Origin: Chamaelirium japonicum
Taxonomy: Eukaryota > Streptophyta > Magnoliopsida > Liliales > Melanthiaceae
Reading direction: 5' to 3'
Length of the DNA stretch: 64,000 nt
Assembly (NCBI GenBank): GCA_947650365.1
Contig: CANTAL010000144.1
Span: forward strand, 253,001 to 317,000
In this document: piece by piece, positions 23,101-34,239 of the stretch
How the letters are laid out: each line of letters opens with the position of its first letter
How positions within the stretch are numbered: the stretch's first letter is position 1
Notes under the pieces: model-generated
Databases searched by the model: none
What the model was told of the DNA's origin: nothing
Seen by the model: only the letters and a program-made list of their open reading frames with translations
Translations under genes and position numbers: made by a program

Positions 23101-26036
23101 TGTGGGGGGAGAATCTTTTACCGTCGGAAGACTTCCTCCCACGGTCAATTGATATGGTGTTGAGTAAGTAGTAGATGTGTAACTTGAGATGAGAGTGAGG
23201 GGAGTAGAGATTAAGGAGAGTAGACACAATGTTTGTTGTCGAAGTTTGGCCGTAGTCGACGTTTCCATACGGTAAGTCGCAAACTTAATCCATTAGATCT
23301 GAAGGAGTAGAATTATCCCTCGACATGCTGAGGGGGGCTTGTAGAAGTGGTCTAGCTAGATCTAGAGGGGTATAAAGCTTGAAGGTAGAGGGACATACAT
23401 GGTTTTTCTCTGGTTAGCTTAGGTGTAGAGATCTGCTACTCTCACCTAAGGCCTGAATATCCCAAAGTAGTAGGGAATCCAGAGCAAGTTCAAAGTCCCA
23501 AAAAAATGTCCATGTTACTGTTGTTTTTTGCTATATAAATGTGTCGCTCCCTGCAGAGGTGTCGAGCTGTGGTCGATCCAAGTGTCGCCCCGTGGTTGGT
23601 CTACATGTCGCTTTCCCTTAGCTTGGGAGGTGGCGGGCAATGATTGCTCCATGTGTCTGTTGGATATAAATCCATGGTAGAGGCCCGCAGTGGAAGCAAA
23701 GTGAAGGTCCGAAGACCGTGAGCGGTGTGCGTTACATATCAAAATTTTCATTAAAACGATCTACATGTGCGTGTATGAATCTAGCATGACAACTATGCAA
23801 TATACCTTCGGTGCAACAACCATAACTTTCTGCTCTGAACTCCGATTGGGTTGAATTTTGGACTGATGGTAGAGAACTTCAAGACGCAACTTTTGCAATA
23901 AGTTTCATCTCGTTTGGACTTCTATAGCTCCCAAAATCATAGAAACATTACTGATTTTTTATGAAGATTCTGGACAGTAAAAGCTTGCGGGAGATGCCTT
24001 TTAGTTCACCCGATCTCGCACAATGCATGGTACCTCATCGATGGATCTCTGAGTGCCTCCATCCGACGAGCCTTCTCCTTCTATGAAACCCTATGTGAGG
24101 AAGACGAGTCGCCATCCAATGGTGCAAGCAAGGAGGAGAGACACGAGAGAGGAGAAGAAAAGAGAGGAGAGAGGGCAACTAGGGTTTTCCCATGGCATGG
24201 CCGGCCCTAAGGCTTGTCATTATCGACCCCCCTTCTCCCTCATTACTCTTATATACGGCTACCCTATCCTTGTGGATGAGGCTAGTACGGATAAGGTTCA
24301 ACTAATTCAAACCTCTCCCTATATATCTATCATTTATCTCTATCTTTTTCTTGATTTTGAAAATGGTCAAACCAGCCCATTTTCTGTGACTCATGACCGA
24401 CCCCTTCATTGGAGGCAACAATCTCCTGAAACCAATGGGGCCGGCCTTGACCAGTCTCCCAACACTTAGGGCCGGCCCCCATAGTGCATAGTGGCGTATT
24501 GTATGACCAAAACGCCCTTATGTCACTAGTTGGCCGTTCCTCGTGTACGAGACTTTGCAAGGCACACATAAGTGATGTGCACCAGTGATTTCACTATTCT
24601 TTGAGGTTCCCGTAGGGTGCCCCTAGTAAAGTTAACTAGTCAACTCGCAACATGTCCAGGTGCTTCGCACCCATGTAGCAGAGTTCACTTATGGTAAGGG
24701 ATTGCTACATGCGTCTCTGCACTAACTTAGGGTTTCTCCTTAGTGCACACACGTAGCTACGCATCTACCGTGCACTAGTGCAAAGCACTCACGGAGCGTA
24801 GGCTTGGACTTCTCGCTTCCTCTAACTACGTTATGTGTTTTGAGGAGATGGTACAAGGACTGTACATAATGTGGATAAGGTGGAACCATCAGGGACCAGG
24901 GTTCATGGCTTCCAATTTAGACTCGATTGACACACTACCCGAGTGTACCATTGATCCTCTGAGTCTGAGTTAACCTGCATGGCCACCCAGAGTGCGACGC
25001 AGGCTGCACTCCAATCCCCCCAGACTTACTATGTTCTCCGCATACCCCTGCTCTCCGCTTAGTATGGTAAACATGTTGTCCCTCTACTTGGTGCCATGAT
25101 GCAACTCGAGCGGTGGAGAATACCGTCAGACTCGAGTGCTCATATGACTTGGTTCCTTCCAGGTTGACTACATACATCGTACCTCCGATTACTCTGTCGA
25201 GCAACTGGATCCGTCACCAATCCAACTGATGACCACCTGGCTAGGGTTTAATACGACGTAGGTCAGACCAAGGAACGCACCTCCCGTCAGGGGTGTGGAT
25301 GGCCTGCAGGAGTGACACGCTGATGCAACGCCAGTCGGGTAACCCATTACACCGTGGTTTTGGATCACTGCATCCGGATTCTCACACATTGGTGCGCCAA
25401 AGCACCACTCAACTGGTTAGTCCATCAGACGTGGTTCCTCAGGGTTTAGGATCGTTTTACCCTAAGTAGAAACACGGTTTAGTGCATCGGTGTCTGCTCA
25501 CCGATCTGTGCACCGTGTTGGTTCCGTTCGGCCACAAACACTGTGCCTGGTAATGACCGCTGTAGAGACACACATGCTCTGTCATCCCAACAGCTTATCC
25601 TGATAGGGCGACCAACCCTAATCAGAGTTGCAAACATATTTAGGTTACATGGGATCAGTCCCTTGAGTCTCCCACTTAAGTGGATTACCATGTAGCCATG
25701 GCTCTCTGTTCTGTAATCAGAACACGTATTAAGGTACGTACCAAGATGCAATCTTATACTATCAACCATACATAGCTAAACTCTAGATTTTTACGAGCTA
25801 TAGACCTTACCAATTCTAACAGTGTCGCCTTGTGGACTGGTCCACGTATCATCTTCCTGCTGGCCGTCCTCGATCGGGTCTCAAGCTACCCTGCTGATGA
25901 TCCACAAGCTGCACTCGCGGACCTTATCCTGCTCGGGCCTCTACTGGCCTGCTAGTTATCCATGAGTTGCCCTCATGGACTTTGAAGGCACGTGTTTCTG
26001 CTGGCTCGTCTGCCTTAGCCATTTTTTGCACCCACA
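23101..26036 (-). mobile_element. Gypsy-2 5' LTR, split by a copia solo LTR
   Basis: Minus strand: starts TGTGGGTGCAAA at 26036 and ends TCCCCCCACA at 23101, next to the primer-binding site. Without the insert (23658-25821 plus one TSD) it is about 767 bp. The right end is inferred only from the TGTGGG/CCCACA ends and similarity to the start of the LTR at 26464, so it is tentative. Confidence 0.55.
23658..25821 (-). mobile_element. Solo LTR (2164 bp) of the long-LTR copia family
   Basis: TGTTGGATAT...TTCTAACA on the plus strand, that is TGTTAG...CCAACA on the minus strand, with perfect 5-bp duplications GTGTC (23653-23657 and 25822-25826). It is collinear throughout with the LTRs of the full element. 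It lies within the 5' LTR of gypsy-2. Confidence 0.94.
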
Positions 26037-26463
26037 GCTGTTACTGTTGGCAATAATGCCATATTCACTGCCACTGTTTCCTTCTCAAATAGGCATTCAA
26101 AGGATTCTGTATTTAAGTTAGGTTTTAGTTGGTATATAGGGTACAAGATAAAGAGTATAATAGGTATTTTTAAAAATCTGAGAAAGTTATTGTGAAAAGA
26201 ATGGGTAAGAAAAGGGGGTTGTAATTACATATTTTTAGCATATGAATAAAATTTCCATAAAAAAGAAAAAATTTGACATAAGTCCTTCTTGAGGGATGAC
26301 TTTTAGTTGCAGGACACGTTAATTTCAAAATATAGCTCAAGTCCCTCTCGACGAATATATACTCTTTCTAAAGATGAATATATACTCTTTCTGAAACGAA
26401 TGTATACTGTTTCTGAAGACAAATATATTCTTCCGAGAGACGAATGTATACTTGTAGGGACCT
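26037..26463. other. AT-rich stretch with short tandem repeats
   Basis: No gene. Between about 26345 and 26453 an imperfect 21-26-bp unit (core GACGAATATATACTCTTTCT) occurs four to five times, just left of a solo LTR. Confidence 0.5.
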
Positions 26464-27478
26464 TGTGGGTGCAAATTTTGGCAGAAGTCTCCAAACCGCG
26501 GGGCCCGCCAGCCCTGCCTGGCGGGCCCATGAAGACTACGACGGGACTCGCTGGCCCTGCCTAGCGGGCCCACGAAGACTACCGCGGGACCCGCTGGCCC
26601 TGCCTGGCGAGCCCACGAAGACTACCACGGGACCCGCTGGCCCTGCCTACCCACGAAGACTACCGCGGGACCCGCTGGCCTTGCCTGGCGGGCCCACGAA
26701 GACTACCACGGGACCCGCTGGCCCTGCCTGGCGGGCCCACAAAAACTACCGCGGGACCAGCGACGGGACCCGCTGGCCTTGCCTGGCGGGCCCACGAAGA
26801 CTACCGCGGGACCCGCTGGCCCTGTCTGGTGGGCCCACGAAGACTACCACGGGACCCGCTGGCCCTGCCTGGCGGGCCCACGAAGACTACCACGGGACCC
26901 GCTGGCCCTGCCTGGCGGACCCACGAAGACGACATCGGGACCCACCAGCCCTGCCTGTGGAATCCCCAGAGATAACAGTGGGACCCACCAGCCCTGTCTG
27001 GAGAATCCCCCAGATCTTCTTCCAGGAAATCCTATAAATAGCAGAGCCTTCAGAAGTAAAAGGGATCCAGTTCCAGTTCTAAATCCAAAGAGAAGATCAG
27101 TGCCATCATCTGATATCTGGTTTCAGAAACCAGAGCTCTGGAATTCCAGCTTTCCATCCTCTAAGTCTTCTCGATCTTCTTCTTGTCTCTGAAGAGGTCG
27201 GAGATACTTCAGTAACACTCGGCCTGTCGAGGTTACTTCGAGCCAAGTAATAGTGAATTCGGGTTGCTCCCTATAGCACGGAGACGTAGGCTTCGGTTGA
27301 ACTCCGAGATCACATCTCGTGTCAACTTTTCTCTGCTTGATTACTGAAAAAGCTAACTCTAAGTCACTAAGGCACCAACCTTCAGACATACCTTCTAACA
27401 GATAGATCGACTAACGATCTCCTACTCAACTTCAACTGACTGAAGTCTTCGGATCGGCACGAAGATTTTTCCCCCACA
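26464..27478 (+). mobile_element. Probable solo LTR (1015 bp) carrying a 43-bp minisatellite
   Basis: Starts TGTGGGTGCAAATTTTGG and ends CCCCCACA. Flanks are GACCT (26459-26463) and AACCT (27479-27483), a 5-bp duplication with one mismatch. A TATA box TATAAATA is at 27033-27040. The start resembles that of the gypsy-2 LTR, so a related gypsy family is likely. No coding region is attached. Confidence 0.7.
26523..26960. repeat. 43-bp minisatellite, about ten copies
   Basis: The unit starts GGGCCCACGAAGACTACC, continues (A/G)CGGGACCCGCTGG and ends CCCTGCCTGGC. One unit is shortened and one holds a 12-bp insertion. Units alternate between ACGGGA and GCGGGA variants. It lies in the U3 part of the LTR, about 70 bp upstream of the TATA box. 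Confidence 0.9.
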
Positions 27479-27483
27479 AACCT

Positions 27484-28107
27484 GAGCTAATATAGCAAAT
27501 TATGGTGTCCTGCGGCTAATATTACAAAAATAGTTAAGGACCTATACCTAATTTGCCGAGAAAAAATCTCAAAGCCAACAAATGGAGAATACTCCCCACG
27601 TGTCAAGTGATGGATCATGAAAAGGCTGGTTTCTGTTCTACGGAAAACAGCCGGGACCCCGCCAGTAGAGAAATTTTGTTGGTAAACAACCAAAGTGACC
27701 GTCCCGATCCTCTCTCCGTCTCGATAAACACGACATAAATCGCGGCCACGGCTTCCCCCCCCCCACCTTCAAAACCCCGCGATTACCGGAAGAACGGGAG
27801 GGTGACCGTCGCTCCCCTACCCGCCGAACCCCGCCGATCTCCACCGCCGAACACTACCCGCCCGCCTCTCGTACGCAAAGCCCGTCGTCCCCGCCGGGCC
27901 TTTCTCTTCTGCCGCGCATCAGGGTACACGTCCGTGACGGCCCGCCCCCAGCTTTTCCCCTCCTCCTGTTTCTTGCCGTTTAGGTATCTTTTTCGAATCG
28001 GTGTTCCTTTAGCTCGCCCACGTTTTTCGTTTCATTAGTAAATGACGAAGAAGCGGGACGTTGTTTGCAATCTGTATATTCCCACCTACAACTTTTGTAT
28101 ATTCTGA
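27484..28107. other. GC-rich, gene-free stretch; possible promoter or non-coding exon
   Basis: Low-copy-looking sequence with a C-rich tract at 27757-27767 and CCGCCG-rich sequence to 27990, then T-rich sequence after AGGTATCTTTTT near 27980, which resembles a splice donor. The short open frames are Pro/Arg-rich and match no family I know. It might be a host promoter and 5' leader; this is only a guess. Confidence 0.25.
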
Positions 28108-28115
28108 TCTATTTT

Positions 28116-28293
28116 TGAGAAATGCTAATCGGCCGAAGGTTTTCCCGATTCCGCTCAGTATGACTAACATGGCAGCGTACAATTGGTGGTGTTAAAGATT
28201 TAAATGTCGCTAGTGAAATTCAGCCACCAATTGTATGATGCCAGTCGTACCGAGCGGAATCGGAAAAACCTTGGGGTTGAATAGCATTTCTCA
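28116..28293. mobile_element. MITE-like foldback element, 178 bp
   Basis: The ends TGAGAAATGCTA and TAGCATTTCTCA are perfect inverted repeats of 12 bp. The inverted similarity continues inward for about 65 bp (AAGGTTTT-CCGATTCCGCTC and CAATTGGTGG on both arms). The centre is a short AT-rich loop. No target duplication could be confirmed. Confidence 0.75.
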
Positions 28294-28307
28294 TTGCTTG
28301 TTCTATT

Positions 28308-29216
28308 CAAGGTTCTAAAAAGTGCTAGGCGCTAGTCGACGGTGGGGGGCTACCTAGCGCCTAGGCGGCGCTTAGATGTTTTGACTATTTTTAATTATTA
28401 TTTTGATATTATATATAATATATATGTTTTAAAATTACTATAAATTCAAGATTATCCCAACCATTAGTTTAAAGAACAAGTATTATTTTACATAACTATA
28501 AATTCAATATTAACAAGAACAAAAACAAGCATGATATTATGAGATAATATGCATGATTTTACTGAAATCCAAACCATAAATTCAAGATTACCAACAACAA
28601 AATGAAGCATGATATTACGATAGAGTATCCAAGATTCTAGTACAATCCAAAACAAAAAATCACAAAATACAACATCATATCTCCTATAAGCTACAGTACT
28701 AGACTCCTAGTACTCTTTTTTTTTTTTCTCTATATCCCTCCAAGACTCTATCTTTATTAGACTTAAACTCCATCTCCTCATTAGACTCTTCGTCTGTCTC
28801 CTTATTCGTTACAAAATCTTCTTCTATCCGCTCCCACCGCCTCTCCAACCATTCCTTAAGTAATTCTCAGACTGGGGTTGACATCTTCATCATTTTCTTC
28901 ATCATCACGACCATCAACAATGCATCATTGAGCTTATTAGATTTAGTCACTAGTAATACATCTATTCCTCGATTCTTCCCCATTTTTTTTTCCTATTGAT
29001 GATATTGGAATTGAATTGGGCATCGACTAGGTTAATAAAAAGGACCGTCCAGCCCGCCTAGACTCGCTTGGGTTTGCCTAGACTGCCTAGTTGGCAACCT
29101 AGCCTCACCTAGGGGCTTGAGCCGCTTTTCTGCACCGCCTAGGGGCTAGGCTGGGCGATAGGGACCTTCTAGCGCCTAGGCCTAGGCAGCCACCTAGGTC
29201 GCTTTTTATAACACTG
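28308..29216. mobile_element. hAT-type DNA transposon, 909 bp, non-autonomous
   Basis: Ends CAAGGTTCTAAAAAGTG and, inverted, CAGTGTTATAAAAAGCG agree at 13 of 17 positions. The 8-bp duplications GTTCTATT at 28300-28307 and 29217-29224 are perfect. Subterminal zones are packed with CCTAGGCG/GGCGCTAGG motifs on both sides, as in hAT elements. The interior on the minus strand has a short acidic remnant (about 28760-29000) but no complete transposase. Confidence 0.9.
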
Positions 29217-29481
29217 GTTCTATTTTTTTCCCCTTCTGATAGGGCACTTTATTTTGGATGTTTTTTAATTTTAATAAAGGTGGTTAGATGAAAGATATTG
29301 GGAACTGCTAAAGAATAAACATGGAAGAAGATGTAATTGCCAATTCGTTGTAGAATGGTTATCTAAAGTGTTAACCATTCCTCCGCACAACTTTTTTGGG
29401 TTTTGTTGGTTCCATTGTTATGTTGATGTCTATATATCCATGACTAGGCTCGGGGTTATGATCTATATTTGTTTAGATTAT

Positions 29482-31540
29482 AAAGGTTTTAAATGTCGAT
29501 TTCGGTGTCGATTTAGTTCGTTTAAAAAATAAAATATTTCGGATTTGGTCAAATGGGTGGAAATTTCGAATTTGTAAAGGAAAAAATTTCGGTAGAAATG
29601 TCGAACTTTGTTGGTCGATTTCAATCAAATATTGGTATTTGTGGTTAATTTCGATAAAATGTCAGTCTATTATGAAAAAAATTGGAATCGAGTAAAAAGA
29701 TGGAAGTTTTTGTTGCGACAAGCGTCGAAGTCCGACATAGAGGATAGCATGATCAATTCGCAGCGATTATCACAAATCGCAGAGGTTCAGATCTCATTGG
29801 TATATCCCATACTACACTGATCAATCACATACACAAGAACACAAAAAATCACAAACAAGACAAGAGACAAGATTTTGCAGAGGTTTACCCCAAACTGGGC
29901 TACGTCCTCTCTCTGGTAACCACCTCCTCTAGGAATCAACTATGAAGAAATAAAGAAGATTACACCCGACGACACTCGATGCCCTCTAACAAATCCTCAC
30001 AATATTTCTCCACAAAAAAGAATAACCGTGCGCATCAACGGAGGCCCAGCTGTCTCCAACGTGTGTCAACGGTCCTCTGGGAAACAATCAACATAGAAGA
30101 GCCAAACTCAATATGCTACATGATAGATAGAGAAGAAAGTCCTACCTCTGCTTGCGCTCTCTTTCCCATAAATTTGACAGAGATGACTACACGGATCGCA
30201 CATGGCAATCTCCAAAGAGATAACTCTCACGGGTTTTATAAAAGCCATGATTTAGATTATTACCAGTCGTGATCTGTCAGATCAAAACATCATCGTAGTA
30301 CCATGGATCTCCCAACGGACATGCACTCCTTCTTTTGGACTCGCTCCATCATAGCATCGGTCCTTGCAACATGGCCTCGCTTTCCATGGTTAGGCCACCA
30401 CGCCAGAAGGCATCCTCCCCTTCAAAAGGGGGTCTTTTCTAGGGTTTCCCTTTTAATGGAATTGTCGGTGATTGATTACCAAGCACCCGCGATTCGGTGC
30501 TCCGACACGGTGTCATCAATGGCACTCGCCGGTCCTTCAAGTGCCTCGGGTTGATCTTCTCCTCAAGAAGCCTCACCAAGAGCTGCCACCAAAAAAGTAA
30601 TGTCCTCTCTCTCAAAACCTTAGATCCACCCTTATATATGGGGGACTAGGTTTACATTAGATTTCCCTTGAATTTGCTATCAACGGTCGAAATGGATCCA
30701 AAATACGTCAAGAAACAAGTCCTACACGTGTCGAGAAAGGTCAAACCCCGCACGTGCAGGAAATCAGGCACTAGGTCTGGCACCCGGGCGAATTTGGTTG
30801 CGGCGATTCAAGGTTACTACTGGCCCGGATCTGGCCCCCGAGCGAAATAGAGGCAGAGAGCAGGGGGTTCTGTCAGTGTCTGTGACAGGGCGCGCCTTTA
30901 GTCGAGCACCCGGGGTCTTCGTACTAAGGGAGATATTGAGCCATACTTTAAAAGTTTTCAGTAGAACTATAGGATAACCTAAGGGTTTGTAGTTTTGTGT
31001 TCTCTATTTGTGTCGAAAGAAGCCTTTTCATGTGAGCACACTAGTCTTACCCCCAGGTGAGGCCCGATAACGGACGATATACATGACTTTTGAGTTACCC
31101 GAATTCAAAGCCTGATGGCAGCACCAAACAGGTGAATCGCAACCCAACTGCTTCCTCCCTGGGCGGACGACTCTAATGCCATAAGGAATCAAATCAGGAA
31201 GAGACCACGGAGAGGAAAAAAACAAACTTACTGTTGCCCTATTGTAATAGGGGCTTTGCTTTATATTATAATGTAAATATGCATGTGGTGCTTAAGAACG
31301 AAAACAATGGTAGCAGTAATGTCTCGTTGATGTGAGGACATCATCTGTGTTGTTTTGGTTGAAATTTTCAAATTTTGACCGTACCCATGTATTCTTTATG
31401 AAATCGACATCAGATTATGTCAAAATAACCAAAATCTATCCTATTTTGGTGGATGTCGAAATTTCCTATCTTTTTTTTGTTGGAATCTCAAAAAACAAAT
31501 GTCGGATTTCGGTCGGCAAATATCGACATTTGAAACCATG
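29482..31540. mobile_element. Second hAT-like element, 2059 bp, with an LTR-like insert
   Basis: The left end AAAGGTTTTAAATGTCGAT and the inverted right end CATGGTTTCAAATGTCGAT agree at 16 of 19 positions. Flanks TAGATTAT (29474-29481) and TAGATTGT (31541-31548) agree at 7 of 8, fitting an old 8-bp duplication. Subterminal regions repeat TTTCG/TGTCG motifs on both sides. Much of the middle looks like a separate insertion (next entry). Confidence 0.7.
29730..30890 (-). mobile_element. LTR-like sequence inside the second hAT-like element (boundaries unclear)
   Basis: On the minus strand a TATATAAG box is at 30639-30632. About 700 bp further comes a stretch with GGACGTAGCCCAGTTTGGGG and a long run of TTGT/TTTGTG, which resembles the U5 end of many plant copia LTRs. 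No clear TG...CA ends or duplication were found. It may be a solo LTR. Confidence 0.35.
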
Positions 31541-31548
31541 TAGATTGT

Positions 31549-32285
31549 TAAAATGTATTTCTCGAAGACTCCCTTTGAAATCATTTTCAACTTAAAGTCA
31601 CACTTGTCATTTCCATTATCTCTTTTCTGATTGATAAAGTGTAAGCTTATGTGGGAAGTTCTTCATTTAATATATCTTTTTAACCAAAATAAGTATTTCT
31701 CGGCGTAGAACATAGGAAAATCCTTTGCCCACACCTTAGATCTCTAAACCTCTGCTAAACTTTGATGTATTCTTTTAACTACTAGTCAAGAATGTGAAAT
31801 AAATTAAAATGAATTGATAGTAGAAGAGTCTCATCGCTATTCGAACAAGGATTTGGTGTGTTACCACTTACCAAAGCTCAACGAGATTCCACATAGTCCC
31901 ACTGTAGAAGAAAGCAATCAATATGACCAAGATTAAATAAATTCTTAGTTGGCAAAAAAGGCTCCTTTTGTTTTAGTATTTGTATCAAATCTCCATTAGC
32001 AGAAGGTCATCTACTGTAGCTCGGCGGCCATTCTTGCATCCCTAATTATCCCTGCTCTGAGTGAATCACCTCTTGAAATAGTTGATACTTACGTGCGGCA
32101 CTAGATTGCAGGTACATCCTGGCCATGTAATTCCATTGTGCAAGAGAGATAGTGAGACAACCAATCTGGAGGAGAGGGCTCTACGAGTTCAAAATGTATT
32201 TCATGATGTAGTTGTCAACCCTGCTCCACTTACTAGCAGAATCGGTCATGAAGAGGTCTAAATAGCACATGAGATAGTGGGGTTG
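31549..32285. other. Gene-free stretch
   Basis: AT-rich intergenic sequence. No open frame, terminal repeat or RNA gene is evident. Confidence 0.5.
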
Positions 32286-33543
32286 TCATGATTGCAAACA
32301 AAGTGTTACTGGCTGAAGGAATTGTGCCATCAACGTATTATGCAAATAATCGTGTGTCTCCTTAGACTCAAGGGTAAGGGACCAGATGGTGTAATTGCAG
32401 GCTCCTGGAATTGGAATGTCCATCTTGTGGACGGACTTGATAGATTTCCCCAGTGGACATGCCATGAGGAAAAGTTCTAATAAGGTAGAGAATTCACGAT
32501 CAGACACACTCTTCGAGCCAGCTAGGTATACATCAAATCCACTTGTGGGACGACAAAAATATTTGTCAGTTTTTCGATAACAACCAACAAAAACTTCTCT
32601 GCCCATCGAGGACCTCTGTTTCAATCAAGCGATGTGGACGAGCTTACATACAATGGAAGATGTCGATTGTAGAAAGGGAGAGAAATCTCAAATGTTGAGC
32701 ACATATTTCTCAGATGCAGAGATATCTCAAAGAAGATTTTGCAGAGATGTAAAGGCTGAAATCTAACAGATAATGAAACAATTATTATGAGAAGAAGAAA
32801 TCTAGGCCTTTTCAAGAGGCTGAAGAGACAAGATGCCACATACGATCAATCACAGGACAAGTGTTCCGGGAGGCGACAGATGCAGGAAGCTGTAGATGAA
32901 TGGTATTTGATCTCATGTGTGTGTGGAGAAGAGGATGAGCAATATATGATTGCAAGTTGGGTCCATTGACTTAAAAGGAATAGAGCTCCAAATGAATAAA
33001 AACAGCCGAGTCGGATCCGATGGATATCCAAGGGTAAAAAATTTTGGGGGAAAAATCATAATTGTTCGATAATTTCAACGGTTGAGATAAAGAAGACTTT
33101 ATGAGTTTCTTCCAATGCTACTGCATGCCATCGAGTAGTGGAGGTGTTTCCTTCCACAACAACGTCAATGTTTTTCTTCCAATACGGCTGCGTTCCAGCA
33201 ATCAATGGAGGTTTTACTGAGGCGTCTTCTTTTAAGGGGACGATGCACAAGCAATCGTAAACTGATATCACCGTGGAGGACAGCTCACTATGGAGGCAAA
33301 CTCCGACGAGTTCCAACTATAATGGAAATCCGTGGCAAACTTTGCTGGTGGTGGTTGAGATAAATCTTACGATTTGAAGCAAAGAAAAGGTGAGATGAAG
33401 ACTGTCAACAGTAAGACTACGACATTGTGGCTGATCTCGTGGGTTCTGTAACTTTGGCAGTGGAAGCAAACAACCAAAGACTATGGAGCTGGAAAAACGG
33501 AAGCAGAGCCTCTTTCACACCCTCGCTCTGATGTCATGATACC
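32286..33543 (-). pseudogene. Decayed copia-like internal region (possible gag)
   Basis: It follows an LTR-like end and primer-binding-like site on the minus strand (33540-33515: TATCATGACATCAGAGC). The longest frame (32286-32624, 112 residues) ends with CNYTIWSLTLESKETHDYL, which resembles the NY-W segment of copia gag but is not decisive. The rest is broken by stops. I cannot assign a firm family. Confidence 0.35.
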
Positions 33544-33813
33544 TGTGAAGCATGTGACAATCTCCTCTATAGGGCATTAACCCAATGTATATACAAAGAG
33601 AGGAGTTTCTTGACCCCAACATGATCACCAAGGAATGCAAAGAAAGGAAAAACCTATATGAAATATATATATAAATGTATGTTCTCTAACATAATGAAAC
33701 TTTGAAAATATAGGAGAAGATGAAAACAATTAACCAAAATACAATATTTGGTTTGATAACTTGTGTTCTATCCTCTATAATAATTGATAAGGCGAAAATA
33801 CATGGATCCCAAC
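33544..33813 (-). mobile_element. Small copia-type LTR (270 bp) with adjacent primer-binding site
   Basis: Minus strand: starts TGTTGGGATCC (33813), ends CATGCTTCACA (33544), followed by GGTATCATGACATCAGAGCG. The latter looks like TATCAGAGC with a small duplication (TATCATGACATCAGAGC). No matching second LTR is in the window. Confidence 0.5.
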
Positions 33814-33884
33814 AACTATTGCATCCAAAAATAAAATGGATTTCACCGGGATAAAGTGGAGCTCATTTGCTATAACCTACGGGT

Positions 33885-34235
33885 TAATGTTGAATGATCC
33901 ATCCTATATCTTTTGAGTCCACATGAGATCATGACCATGAGAGATTTGTCTAATCATTCTCTAAAAGATTGCTGTTGACTCATGAATGGTCTTCCTTAAC
34001 TTGTACATTGTGTCCCTCCCATTTTCACCGAAACTTGGTTTTTTAATATTCATTTCTTCACAAGATCTTGTATGGGAAAGCATTCTTCACACCCCACTGA
34101 TGTAGCTCGGATCGAGTTGAGTATTGCTATCGGGGAGAATATCTGAATAATCCACACCATAGGTTTGTGAATAGCCTTCGATGAATAAAACACAATGAAA
34201 AAAAGCCCTCTAGAAAATTCAAGGTGTAATATGAT
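33885..34235 (-). pseudogene. Copia reverse transcriptase fragment
   Basis: Minus-strand frames give a segment like KGYSQTYGVDYSDIFSP (here EGYSQTYGVDYSDIL at about 34170-34120). Later MYKLRKTIH and ISHGHDLMW match the copia blocks around the usual KLRKSLYGLKQSPRAW and DHSMF. Between them a deletion removed the catalytic core. It lies upstream of, and is older than or separate from, the small LTR at 33544. Confidence 0.55.
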
Positions 34236-34239
34236 CACT

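Larger units (their letters stand above)
10665..26036 (-). mobile_element. Gypsy-2: old, internally deleted Tat-type retrotransposon, host of the nested insertions
   Basis: Minus-strand order from the right: 5' LTR (26036-23101, interrupted by a solo LTR), primer-binding site (23100-23081), leader and gag N-terminal part (to 21967), a full copia element, gag C-terminal part (11906-11130), then a 3' spacer with 166-bp repeats. No protease, RT or integrase is seen between the gag zinc knuckle and the 3' spacer, so pol appears deleted. Gypsy-1 lies inside its 3' part and hides the rest beyond the left edge. Outer boundaries are tentative. Confidence 0.7.

Noticed and set aside
26444..27192. 197- and 137-residue frames with repeated GPAGPAWRAHEDY units
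   Set aside because: They translate the 43-bp minisatellite; since 43 is not a multiple of 3 the repeat cycles through frames, which argues against a protein.
27802..28038. 78-residue Pro/Arg-rich frame in the GC-rich stretch
   Set aside because: Biased composition and no recognisable family; kept only as possible leader sequence.
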